From contig OZ020491.1 of the NCBI GenBank assembly GCA_963971405.1, forward strand, positions 9,666,855 through 9,730,854: a DNA stretch of 64,000 nucleotides, in the 5' to 3' direction. Both the position numbers and the translations under genes were made by a program. A model generated the notes under the pieces. The model was not told where the DNA came from. It saw only the letters and a list, made by a program, of their open reading frames with translations, and ran no database searches. The stretch's first letter is position 1. Each line of letters opens with the position of its first letter. The DNA comes from Psococerastis gibbosa (lineage: Eukaryota; Arthropoda; Insecta; Psocodea; Psocidae). Positions 33,370 to 45,700 of the stretch are shown here, one piece after another.

Positions 33370-33744
33370 AGACTGTAGTTTCGCCGGGTCAGCGGGGTCC
33401 GGACCCCCCCCCAAAAAAAAAAATTTTTTGTACAACGGGAAATTTTTCAGATATTTATTTATAAAAACTATTTCAGGTCTACCTTTTAAAAAACATTACC
33501 CATGGTACCCCCAGGCCCCCCCTTCAGCACCCGACCCCTCGGGTAGGGAAATTAATGCCCCTAATTAGAAGATGCGTACGTCCATGACGGCTTTCCTATT
33601 TTTCTACTATTTTACGAAAATACGGGGGGGGGGGGGTAAATAAAACACCACCCCATTTGAAAACCTATCGTAAACGGGCAAACTTTATGTATTGATGTTG
33701 GATGAAAACTGGGCCCCCCAAAAAAAATGTTTGGCTACGCCACT
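33370..33744 (-). mobile_element. hAT-like repeat with poly-C/poly-G tracts
   Basis: The right end GGCTACGCCACTG is a CAGTGGCG-type terminus. GTTTTCATCC..GGGCAAACTT..ACCACCCCATTTGA and TACGGGGGGGG parallel 62552-62810 in reverse. The left boundary is uncertain. Confidence 0.45.
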
Positions 33745-34527
33745 GGTAGTCAACCCTATCTGTAACCATCACTGTTTCACTATGGCATTTTTAAAAGTTA
33801 TCTCAGCCTCTGAAACCGCGGGTAAATTTTTCAAAATTTGCCATGCGCAGAAAGACACGCCCCTATATCGATTCCAATTTGACAACACCAAGTTTCTAAA
33901 TTTAGACCTACGGAATGTTTTGTGCTGTAGAAATTAATTTGTATTCTGGAATAAATATGAGAGAAAATTATAAAAGTTGCCCTTACTTTATGATTAATTT
34001 ATAGCTACGCTATAGACTGGTATACTACACATAAAAGTTTGGTGAGTACAGTATGCTATTGCTCTGTAGGGTCTTGATAGGTTATCATAGTGATGTTTCA
34101 TGTAAAATTTATTTAGAGTAATTTAAATTTCTACCCATCAAAGTTGACACTACCCGACCATAGGATGGCACTTGGAACGCTTTGTTTATTCGAAAACTTG
34201 CATGAGCGGAACACCGAGTTTATTCAATTTTTATAAGTGTTCCAAGCATACCATCCCATCTTGATCGAGTAGTATGTAACTATGTAAGGTACCTAATTTT
34301 TATGTAGGCCTAGTAGTGTATCAATATTGTCTTTCACTCTTTGATGGTAATACTGCGGATCCAATCCTGGATGGTATATGTGCGAAGCCGGACGGTATAT
34401 GAGCTCCAATTCGACATACAAACATTTAATAAAATTTTATTTGCTTTTTCTAGGGGCTTTTTCGAGCTACCTATACTGACCAACTATACAATTATTAAAA
34501 TCGGTAAACTTGAACATCAGTGACAAC

Positions 34528-34694
34528 GCAAGGCCGTAGCCAGATTTTTTTTTCAGGTGGGTCCATCTGACGTCACCAGAGGTGAGGTAACCTCAATATA
34601 ATTAATCCGCCATTCTATCTAGTGTACGCTGCGAATATTTCGGGTGGGGGGGGGGGGCGTCCGGACCCCTGGACCCTTTCTGGCTACGGCTTTG
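34528..34694. mobile_element. hAT-like MITE, 167 bp
   Basis: Ends GCAAGGCCGTAGCCAGA and TCTGGCTACGGCTTTG are inverted; the exact 8-bp duplication GTGACAAC lies at 34520-34527 and 34695-34702. A G(9-10) tract lies inside. Confidence 0.75.
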
Positions 34695-35118
34695 GTGACA
34701 ACAGACAGTTAGCCTATAACCATTCAGTTTTCTTACGCACAGATTTAGAAAATAATGCCTCTTATGTAGGGGCTCTAAAAATTCAGAAAATAATTAAGGA
34801 CAGCAGCCGACAGAAACCCACACTTATATAGGCTACTTTGCTTTCACTTGATGTAGGTTGGATTGCTCTACAGTCTACATAACTCCTAAAAACTAGATCG
34901 TACAATAGCATATAGTATAATAGAGGTATCACCTAATTTTACGATTGCGTGAGTTATATATATAGCATCAAATGGGCCTACCAGATGCCACTTATTGTTT
35001 AATTGACCATGGCCTTCAACTGGACAACATATGGCTGAGGCTAATTTATAATAACTTACTGTAGGTAGGTATATAGTGTAGATTTATTCCTTATTGCCTA
35101 CCTGAAAGGATAGGTATA

Positions 35119-35265
35119 CAGTGGTAGCTGCCCCCCCCCCCCAAATTTGGTAAATCTATTGTAAATTGATGTATTACGCTCTGATTTAATCGATCCTACA
35201 TATGCTTTTCCTATTTGGAACCACAACTACCCCCCTCCTTCCAAAATGGGCTGGATCCATCCCTG
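35119..35265. mobile_element. hAT-like MITE with poly-C tract
   Basis: CAGTGGTAGCTGCCCCCC ... GGGCTGGATCCATCCCTG. The same element, diverged, is at about 44789-44937. The duplication is no longer visible. Confidence 0.5.
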
Positions 35266-36120
35266 GTCCATCATTGTCTATTTACGTGGGGAAAAATAAT
35301 AATTAAAATTAAATTGGCACACAATACAATGCTTATATACCCAGGTAGGACTTATTGTCGTACTTATGAGCTGTGACTTACTGTATGTGTATATGTACCT
35401 ACATTTCTATTGAACTGTAGGCATGTCCATGAATTTTTTACGGCTATGCGTGTGATACATCCTGTCAAATTTGATTTCTTACACTTATAAGGTTTTGCCC
35501 TCCTGACGTATTCTTAAACTGCCACAAGAACAAGTTGGGGCTACTTGACAGTTGTACTTAACAATAAAATATAAAATGTGCTAGATAAGGTAGCTTATAG
35601 GTTAACAATAAAATTATAATACAATCAATATGATTTTTTCATGAAAAAACTGTAAACATTAAAAAAAAAGGTTTTTAGTGTTACAAGAGTCAAAACGCCG
35701 GCAGACATGGGTATCTAACACGAAAATGACGTCACATTCCGGATACTTCCAATACTAACACTGCCTACCTACTAATTCAACAACTCGCGGCATCACAAAT
35801 GACGTCACATTCCACAACCATGTGACCCTTTTTAGCCATCAACTTTAAATTGATGGGAAAGTGTCTTTCCGCTAATATATAACGTTTTTTTCGTGCAAAA
35901 TATAATTTCATGGGGCGTAAAATATATTTACTAATCACAAATGACGTCACATTCCACGGTCAACTTAAATTCCTGGCGAAAAGTGTTTTTCACCTACTAA
36001 ATAACGTTTTTTTTATGGAAAAAATAATTGGAAGTGGTTTAAAACAAATCTACTAATCAGAAATGACATCACATCGGCAGTCATGTAAATTGATGGCAAA
36101 AAATATTTTTTCCCCTATAC

Positions 36121-36420
36121 TAGTAGTAGCAGTAGTAGTAGTAGTGTTCGTCGGGTTAATAACGACTTAGGCCTCAAATTTGGGCCCATAGAGCGACCCC
36201 GACTTGACTGTCCTACGCCAGCCCATAGGACAGTGGACCTCCTGATTATAGTGGATTCCGAACCACTTGGGAAACACAGTGAAGTCACACAATTAGTTCG
36301 GAGGTGACAAGGACAAGTTCCACCATGTTTCCCTTCCGGCACTGTGCACACGTCCAAGTTATCTGCAGCTTTGAACCTACTCTGGTCCGCTGGATTCAAC
36401 TTGGTACGGCGGTCGGTTTT
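36121..36420 (-). mobile_element. SINE-like repeat, family D
   Basis: Reverse copy (GTGGATTCCGAACCACTTGG, ACACAGTGAAGTCACACAAT) with a TAGTAGTAGTAG tail at its 3' end near 36121. Just upstream of the Rab gene. Confidence 0.6.
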
Positions 36421-36612
36421 CCCCTGTACTAAGAACCGTAACGTTTTTTTAAGGATAAAAAATGAATTTTTACGGGGGTATAAAATAAATCTACTAAAGC
36501 ATTAAAATAGGGTTTCAAAATTTTAACAGTCTACTATGGAATTTGTATATAGAAATTTCAAGGAAATTATAGTATGCTGCATAGTGGTTAGTGGTTGTCT
36601 TATTTCTAGGCA

Positions 36613-36792
36613 ATGGCGGACGACAGCATGTCGGACGACGTTTTCGAAACGGACGACGACCTACATGGAGGACTAGGGCTTCATCCTCCCCCGCGAAGCG
36701 ACGCGACCCCATCACCCACAGGTTACAGGGACTACAAGCCACCGACCAATCTACTAATACACACTCCTATTATAGAAGACATCACTCATAAG
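36613..36792 (+). CDS. Rab26: Rab26 exon A1: N-terminal exon of form A
   Basis: ATG at 36613 after ATTTCTAGGCA, which may be an acceptor (a 5' UTR exon may lie upstream); donor GTGGGC at 36793. Encodes 60 residues, acidic at first ([16 protein letters not shown]), then [18 protein letters not shown], ending THK in phase 0. The variable N-terminus precedes the GTPase fold. Confidence 0.8.
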
Positions 36793-39700
36793 GTGGGCCA
36801 CCATTCTTCTATTCATATTGAAAAAATATAAAAGTGCGTGTATGCTACCAAGCCAAATTAATTTTTAGTGATTGTGCAACTGGTGTGTTTGTTATCGAAA
36901 CGAGGCACATTAATTTACAGTGCATTTCTTGAAAAGCTCACGCGCCTGATGGAGACGTGTATCAACGGGGGGTCCGGGGGAAAAATTTGGAAATATAAGT
37001 GCAAAATAGTGGGGTTTTACTCATTTTAACAGCAGTAAAGTATAGATTTTCCAAAGCTTACAAAGGAAAGCATAAATGCTTATACATATTGCTGGAAACA
37101 GGGGGGCCCGGGGGAAAGATTTGAAAATACAAGTGCAAAACAGTGGGGTTTTACGCATTTTAACAAAGGTAATGTAGGCTATAGATTTTTTAAAGCTTAC
37201 AAAGGAATGCTTAAATGCTTATTCATAATGCCGGAAACAGGGGGGGGGGGCCCAGGGGTCTCCCCCGGGGGGAAAATTTGAATATAAGTGCCAAATAGTG
37301 GGGTTTTACGATTTTGACAGCAGTAAAATTAATAATTTAAACATGGAAGACATGTTCATGTTATCAAAGGTTTTTGTTTAGAATGGCCTATTTTATATAG
37401 TGTATTCACAATTTTCTCGGGTGGGGGGGGCATGGCCCCCCTCTGGAGCCGCCACTGCTTCAGTATCAAATAGTGAATATACTGTAGGTACGCTTATTAT
37501 GATGCCGATGGTTATGTTATTTTTCTCTCTTTCGTTTCAGACAATACTATTAGGCGATAGTGGCGTGGGAAAAACGTCGTTACTAGTACAATTTGATACG
37601 GGTCAGTTCCAAGGAGGCAGTTTTGCAGCTACAGTTGGAATAGGTTTTACGGTAAGTACTGGCTAATGCATAGTATAATTATATTATTGGTTATATGTAA
37701 GTAAGTTAAAAAATCCAAGCTCCACCCATTTTCTATATTAGTTTTTAATTTTTTTTTTTAAATCTTGCAGGGGTACTCTTTCCATGACACCAGATCACAT
37801 AAGATATTAAATATAGATACCATTGCAATTTACGTAGGCCCAAACTCAACTTTGAGTTAGGTAGTTTCTGTTGAAAGATATATAACATGAAATACGTATA
37901 AAAATCCCTTCTACTTAGTTCCATAACGAGAAAGGTCATTTAGTACAGCTGTGTACAGTTAGATCGACGGCTTTCGGGCAAAAAAAGGCCCAAGTCTAAT
38001 TATAGCTACGCCCACTCTTAATAAATTTTTATTCCACCGCCACCAACACCGTTTTGTTACAATTTTAAACTGTGTTTCTCTGATATTATGTAGATATATC
38101 CAAGGGCGGATTTTGCCTCCAATTTAGGGGGGGGGGGTCCAGCGGGCAGATTCAGTGGATTATAACATTATTATTTTTAATTCCCACTGTAAACCCATTT
38201 CTTTTGTAGGTTCATTTTTTTTGGGGGGGGGGGGGGGGGGTCCCGACCCTCTGACTCCCCCTAAACCCTAAAATCCACCCTTGGATATATCTGCCATTAA
38301 AAATAACCATAAGAATCTATCTTATTAGAACGTTGTGTTTTCTGCAGAATAATGATTATGCAACTAAGTTGCCAAGATAAATATCTCTACATTTTATACT
38401 CTTTTATATTATTTGACTCAGGGCCAAAAGACACCGAGGAGAGGGGGATCTGTGGGTCACGGCTTCCGTAATCAAATTACCAAGGGCTCAGTGCAAGGGT
38501 CCAGACCCCCCCCCCCCAAAAAAAAAAAAATAATGAACTTACACTAGATAACAATGGGTTTACGCAGTGGGAATTAAAAATAATAACGTTTTTTAATGTT
38601 ATAATCCACTGAACCTGCTCGCTGACCCCCCCCCCCCTAAATTGCATGCAACATCCGCCCTTGGAAACTCAGGGTTATTTTTCATTTTTTGGGGGACTGC
38701 AAAATTCAAAATTTGTATACACACCTATACTGTACATAAGGACAATAAAAATACAGTAATTAATTATTTATTGCGATTCCAATAGTTTCTTATTATTCTA
38801 GTTTTGGGCGGTGGGAAACGCGTTTCCCACATAACATTTTTACAGTGGGCCATGGGAAGTATAATTCCCACTTGCTGTTTCTCTAAAGATATCAGAGAAA
38901 AAAAATTATAAGCCCGCTAAACATTAATCCCTACTGTAATGAAGGTGCTAGAACCGAAAATCAACACGCTAGGTCTAGGGGAAGGTAACGGCTTACGGAA
39001 GGGTTAACTACGGTACCGTACTATCAGACAAAATTGCACCATTTATTGATAAACAAATAAACTAAAGTATTGTCATTCGCGTTATTGAAAAAAAAATTAT
39101 CTTTGGCTCTTATTAGCCATTCTCTATAAGATATGTATAATAAAATCTTTAATGCATACGGTACTGCTAATTATTCAAAATTATAATATAGATATTGTGA
39201 ACCAATCGTATTTTATCTTCACTGACTACAAGCGAAGGCTGCGTCTGCAATATAAATAGCTCATTTTCATAGCTTACAGGTAAGTACAGTGAATAAGCAA
39301 CTTTATATTGCTTGTTACATTCATTCAATTGGTATAGCCTACTTGTACACAACTACACATTGTTACATTATTGTATATTATATTTCATAATTTAACATAA
39401 TTTTTTAAGGGAACGGGTTAGAGGTAGATCACGCTATACGCAACAAATATTAATACCGGTATTTGTTATACCATTAGGAAGTGGAAAACAATAATTATTT
39501 AACAATTAGTACGATATCACGCGGTACAATATACTGGTATACTGGGATTATATTTAAACTCCTATGCTATATAATGTACTGTATATTCTTACTAAAGATG
39601 TGTCTGCTACGAATCATAACATAAATAGCAAAATAAGAGAGTCCTATAGGCCTTTCTTGTCCACCCTGAGAGTAATAACAATGGAAGATACGTACTCAAT

Positions 39701-42700
39701 AGCCCAATATAAATTATGTAAAAATTTCGGAAACTTCGGCAATAATTAATTTATCCCTTTCCCTACCACCACACCACTTAAACATTTACAAATTCAGATT
39801 ATCAAAAACAATGAATAGCTTCCCAAATTTCACTTCCAAAATTCACTACCACGGTGGCACGGTCAATTCAGCCAGAAAGTCGGCTCCAATTTGGAAAAAA
39901 AATGTTGATTCGCCTTTAAGTTGAAAACGCAAACTATTTACTTGATAAAATTAATGAAGGAAATAGCTTGGCCGTCATATACTGTATGTATGTGTTGGAT
40001 TGATGGTATTTTTTGTTTTTACTTTAAGTTTTGACGATGTAAATCCAGCTGTCCAGCAGTTACATAACTCTGGTATTTAAACATAAAATTATTATGCTGA
40101 TTATATTATTGTGCCTAACTTATTTTCCGTGTTATAAAGTAACAAAACAGTTTTAAAACTGGGACCATAAAACGTGTATATCTGTTGAAATCTCGGAATC
40201 GAAAAATTCGACTATCACGAAACTTTCCTTATATAATACTAACATATAAATAGGAAAGCAAACAAAAACAGCTAATATAGTCAATTGATTATACCTAGGT
40301 ATGCTCCGTCACTTTTCTATATATATTATCAGTGCTATTGCAATCAAATCCAACAGTTATGATGTTCTGTACAGGGACAGTTTTGGTCACTAGGTTCGCT
40401 GACGACAAACCGATATCCATATTATTCAAAATGGCCGCCGTTTGCATGTGAAAGCTAAGCTCTTAGCATCTAATTAATTCTTTTAATATTTTTTATAATA
40501 TTTTTACTATGCCTGGACCTTATTTCGCTGCATATAATTTAATATAGCCTATATATATTCTCCGTTATTTATGGAAAAATATCACTTTAAAATAATACGT
40601 AATTAAAAATAATTTTAAAATAGTATTGAGGCTTATGGAAAAATCAACGCTTTGATGTCATTGCAACTGGTGCTGCCATCTACAAAATGACGTCACAAAT
40701 GAACCTCATTGTCGTACAATAGTATTACTACTGTGTTTACTGTACTAAGGCGGGGATTCCACCAAGGTCAATATTGATAGTAAATGTAGTTTTGACGTGA
40801 TAGCAGATATTAAAGACATACTAAAAATGTCTGCTACCACGTCAAAACTACATTTACTATCACTATTGACGTTGTTGGAAACCCCGCCTTACAAATGGAT
40901 ACCCTATAATATATAATCCTGTCATGCCGCCCTCCGACTGATTCCACAGCTTTGTTAGCTTTGTTGTAACTTTGTTTACTGCTGGAGTTAATGTTATTTA
41001 CGCGCCAAATGAAACACTTTGGAGTTATAGGTTCTTTTCTATTTCAACGATAAAAGCTTTCATATTTTCTTTGGGACTTAGGAGCTTTGCCAGTCGGTAG
41101 AGGATTTTTTTCCGAACACCAGGATACCAAATATAATTTTCCATTTTTTTGTAGTTAAACTAATAATTATTAATTTTTTAAAATTTAATTTTTGCTAATT
41201 ACGGTATCGAAATGTGATAACTACATATTGTGACATTAACACTGTCATATTGGAAGGGGGGGGGGGGAGTTCAAACCCTGGCAAGCCCCGGTAAACACGA
41301 GTCCCGGCATCAGTGGTTGGAATATTGTAATTTTTTTTTTTTTTGAATTTGTTAAATTATGGTTCACATATTTGACCTTGCAACTTTCAAACTCTCGCAT
41401 TGTAGGCCATCCAGAGGTCCAGAGAGAGAGAGAGAGAGGGCGAGAAGAGAGAGGGGGGGGGGGCAGGGGAGAGAGATCCTAACTGAGTAACTGTATTATT
41501 CATCACTTCACGTTTGTCAACCGAGCGGGAAACATCCCCAACGCATCAACAGGTGTCAACCTGCATTATTACAATTTTTCAAATTGCGATAAGTTTTTGT
41601 TTTGGTAACTCACTTATAATTAAAAAAAAAAAAAGTAAAAAGAGTAAAGTAATTAGGCGACAATCAATATTGCCCTCTTCAAAAAATTTAAGGTAAGTAC
41701 TATACTGTTCGTAGGTCCTACCGTATGATTCCACATTTTTATAATAGCCTGTTCTGCAAATACAGGTATTAGATACTGTATGTATAATCGTTGTCACTTG
41801 TCATGGTATACTATAGAGTCGATGCAAAATGAGAAAAGTTTAGGCTTAGAACGTAATGGTCCTGTGCCATACTATTACAAATTAATTGCATCACCCTGTT
41901 GTGCCTTGCTCCCAGTGCATTTTCCCTGTGCAGATTAGTTTTTTGAATTACTTGTGTCTCCTGTTACGTTTTCGTTGACCAGTCGAGTCGAGTCCCACAC
42001 TTGCTGCATTTTCTGGCCATGCTTCGGAGGGTATGTAAAGCAGGCGGTCCCGGGTCTTCCTAGTTGAGTGTAACCGAGGCCTTTTTAGCCCTAACACCGC
42101 TAGGTTAGCATAGTAATAGAACAAACAAATTCAGTACTTATAACCGTGAAAAAGACGTAATAGGTAGGTAGTTCAAGGCATTCGAACCATCTCTTTTATA
42201 TAGGAATTTCCTATTTTCGGCTGCCACCTTTTACCTGACGCTGACAGCTATTCATATTTTATTCCTGGATACGGCTCTGGCATAAACTATTTATCTGCTC
42301 GTTACGTCGCGTGCGATAACTACAGCTCAGTGGGCGTCATAGTCATGTAAAGTTTGTGTGACACACCGCGCATTATGGAATAGCATTATCTCCGGTTCAG
42401 GTACTTTACAGTGTTGCCTTCGGGTTTAGGTCCCACATACTACACGTATACCGAAGTTGAAAATACTACAGTTTTGGAGGTCAAAATTGCCATAATGATC
42501 GCCAATCTTCGATAGAAGAGGCCGGATTTTAGATAAGAAGAAGAAAGCATACGATATACTTAGCAAACATTTTGAGGGCGCTCGGATATTGAACTAATTT
42601 GACTAATATCGTATTTTACATTTTTTTTAAAGTTTCAAATTCAAATTCAAATTTCTAATTTATTAAATCAAATTAACAACAACATTTACAATATTAAAAA

Positions 42701-45700
42701 TGGAGGAGGGCCCAAAGGACAAGTCCCGTGTTGGGCCCCTCTTTGCAAATAAATAAGTTGATGAGGTATTTTCCAGACCCACATGAGTTATACCCTAGAT
42801 CTGTGTGATAGTGGCAAACAAACGAAATTTAGGTCTACATTCGGTGGCATGGTGGTAGCGTGCTTGTACTTGTGGGAGTCTCGACACATCATGCGATCGG
42901 AGACGTGTTGTAACAGAAGTATACCGTAAACGTTACTTAGTGTGAGGTCATTCGGATGCATTCATTGAATTGTTTTGTATGCCATTAATCAGGGTATTCA
43001 TTGCGTTTCGATTTCCCTAAGGGAAAGTAGGAATAGAACTCCAGTTTTTCTACGTAGAAAAATAATTGCCATGGAAACGTATATCTCTAAGTTTCCGACT
43101 TTATCCGACCTAACCCAACCTACTTCCAAAGTTTCTTTGCCTTTGCTCAACCTATGAACATCTGCTGTAGTCCACCTCTTGCCATATGTTTCCTTTTGTT
43201 GTTGTTATATATACTTTCTGTCGCAGAGCTCATTTTGTTGAAATTAAACAAAAATAGAAACCCTAATTCAAATGCAAAACAATAACAAATATGGCCGTTT
43301 GGCGTTTTCGATTTCCCAAGCTCAGCTTACCCAAACAAGTAGTTGGGGAAAGTGGGGGAATGTTTTGAAATACATTTTCTTATGGCATTATTTTTCTACC
43401 GTAGAAAAACTGGAGTTCTATTCCTACTTTCCCTTAGGGAAATCGAAATGCAGTGAATACCCCTATTATTATAGAAAACGTTAAAACGTTTATCAGACAC
43501 GCTAGTTATTTATTCCCTTCGATGATTCCGTGGAGACATCTATGGAGCGTTCACAGTATTAAGCCCTCGTAGCATGAGGCATTGATTTTACAGTAAAAAA
43601 TATTTAGGGACGCTCTGAAATTCACAATATTCCCCTGCAGGCCGTCGCCAAGCGGGGGTTCATGGGGGTTCAAACCCCCCCCCCCCCCCCCCCGAAATGA
43701 AATGGCTTGACACTAGATAGAATCGGATCTTGAGAGGAAAAATAAAAACCACTATGCAATACCCAATGAAATTTCTAACCCTCCCCCCCCCCCCGAAAAA
43801 TAATCCTAGCTACGGCCTTAACTGCAGGAATTGTAACGCTAGTGCACCTCTCGGCGTTATTAAGTTCGATCAAAATATGACAGCCAGCACATTATTTGGG
43901 GCCTACGACAACAAAGCGCAACGTTGTTTCCAAAAAGGATCAATGGGGAAGTGAGGGGGCACATTGGGAACCTCCACATCAAAAGGTTTGGGAAGGGCGC
44001 AGGGGAAGGTCGGGGGCCGGGGGGTATTTTTAGATGAAATCGGGGTGAGCTTCACGGAATGTGCTCCTGTCATCGAAATTTAGCTTTGATGCTACGTTTT
44101 GATCGGTTTCTGCATTATCATAATTATTACTATTGAGTATTACACTGTAAAGATACTAAACATACAATGTATGCATAGCTTATGAACCGGGTTTATTGAA
44201 AATATTGTATTCAAAGAGATGTAATGTTTGTGCAGATCTGCATTTGATTGCTGTCGTTATTCAGTGTTGGGTAGCTCAGAAAATTATTTATTTCAATTAA
44301 TGTAATGAAAATACAACATACATATACAGGTAGCCTATATATTTTATCTAGCTTTGAAGGAAAGCGCTAATTCAATTCAATTCAATGTAAGGACATGTAG
44401 AGTAGTGGAACGGACTCCAACTTTCACCCGAGAGGTTGTTGGTTTGAGTCCCACACTTGCTAAATTTTCTAGTCATGCTTCGGAGTGCATGTAAAGCAGG
44501 CGGTCCCGGGCTTTCCTAGTTGAGTGTAAGAGAGGGCTTATAGCCCTAACTCCGCTAGGCTAGCTTAGAAATAGAACAACAAAAGTCGATATTTATTTAT
44601 TTATTAATTTAAAATATAAACAAATTATAAAAGCAAGACTTTTAGACTTTTAGTGCAGGTACATAATGGTGATAACAAGAATGTCAAACATAAAAGAAAC
44701 AAATATTAAGTGTTTGCCAAAAGCAGCCGTCTAGTGTCTTTTTTTTAATTTAATGGATTGGAGTAAAGGACCGATACAGAGGGTGGGGCAGGGAGAAGTG
44801 GGTAGCTGCCCCCCGAAAATCTATTAAATCTGTTGTAATTTAATTTATTACGCTCTAATTTAATTGATACTACATATTTTGGTTCTATTTCGACGTACAA
44901 CCACCCTTCCCCCCCAAATAGGCTGGATCCGTCCCTGCTTGAGACTCCCCTTGAGACAGTCTCGGAAAAGCTATGTTTTGCAGAGTATTTGAAAGCTATA
45001 GTATAACAACTTCGATGGCAAGGTGGTAGCGTGCTTGTACTTGTGGGAGTCTCTACACGCCATTGCGATCGGAGACATGTCGTAACTCAACGCGGGTACT
45101 AACTAACCAGCCGAGGCGACAGAAGAGGTCCATCAGACACAATCATTGAATTGTTTGTATGCATTAAAAAAAATAGTGGGTCCAGAGGTGAAGCAACCTG
45201 CTTTACATGCTCACCGAAGCATGGCCAGAAAATGTAGCAAGAGTGGAACTCGAACCAAAAACCTTTCGGGTGAAAGTCGGAGTCTATGCCACTACTATAC
45301 ATGTCCTGAACTGGATAAAAAAAATCATGGGTTGACAACCTAATGAGGGTCAAGATTTGGGAACAGATAGGGGATTCTCTTTCCAGCTACTGCTATAATG
45401 AGAAATTGTGGTTAGCAACATCCCGGCAGCCGCGTTTTCCCTTACCGGTGAAAGTAGTACCAATTAAGGTCGGGTGGACGTCATGTTACAAATGAGGAGG
45501 TTCAGACCAGAGTAAGCGAAATCAAAACTCTGGTTGCATCGATATGTGTAAGAAGAGCTAACTGGATCGGACATTACTTCGACACGAGAGCTTCGTAAGC
45601 TGCATCATAGAGGGAACAATAGAAGGCGTCGACCAACCTGGCCGCCCCAGAAAAGAGTATCTACAGAAAGTGACGGAGGATGTAGTGGCCAATACATAGG

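Noticed and set aside
41420-41477. GAGA tract as a GAGA-factor/PRE site
   Set aside because: Simple purine microsatellite far from any promoter; no supporting PHO sites around it.
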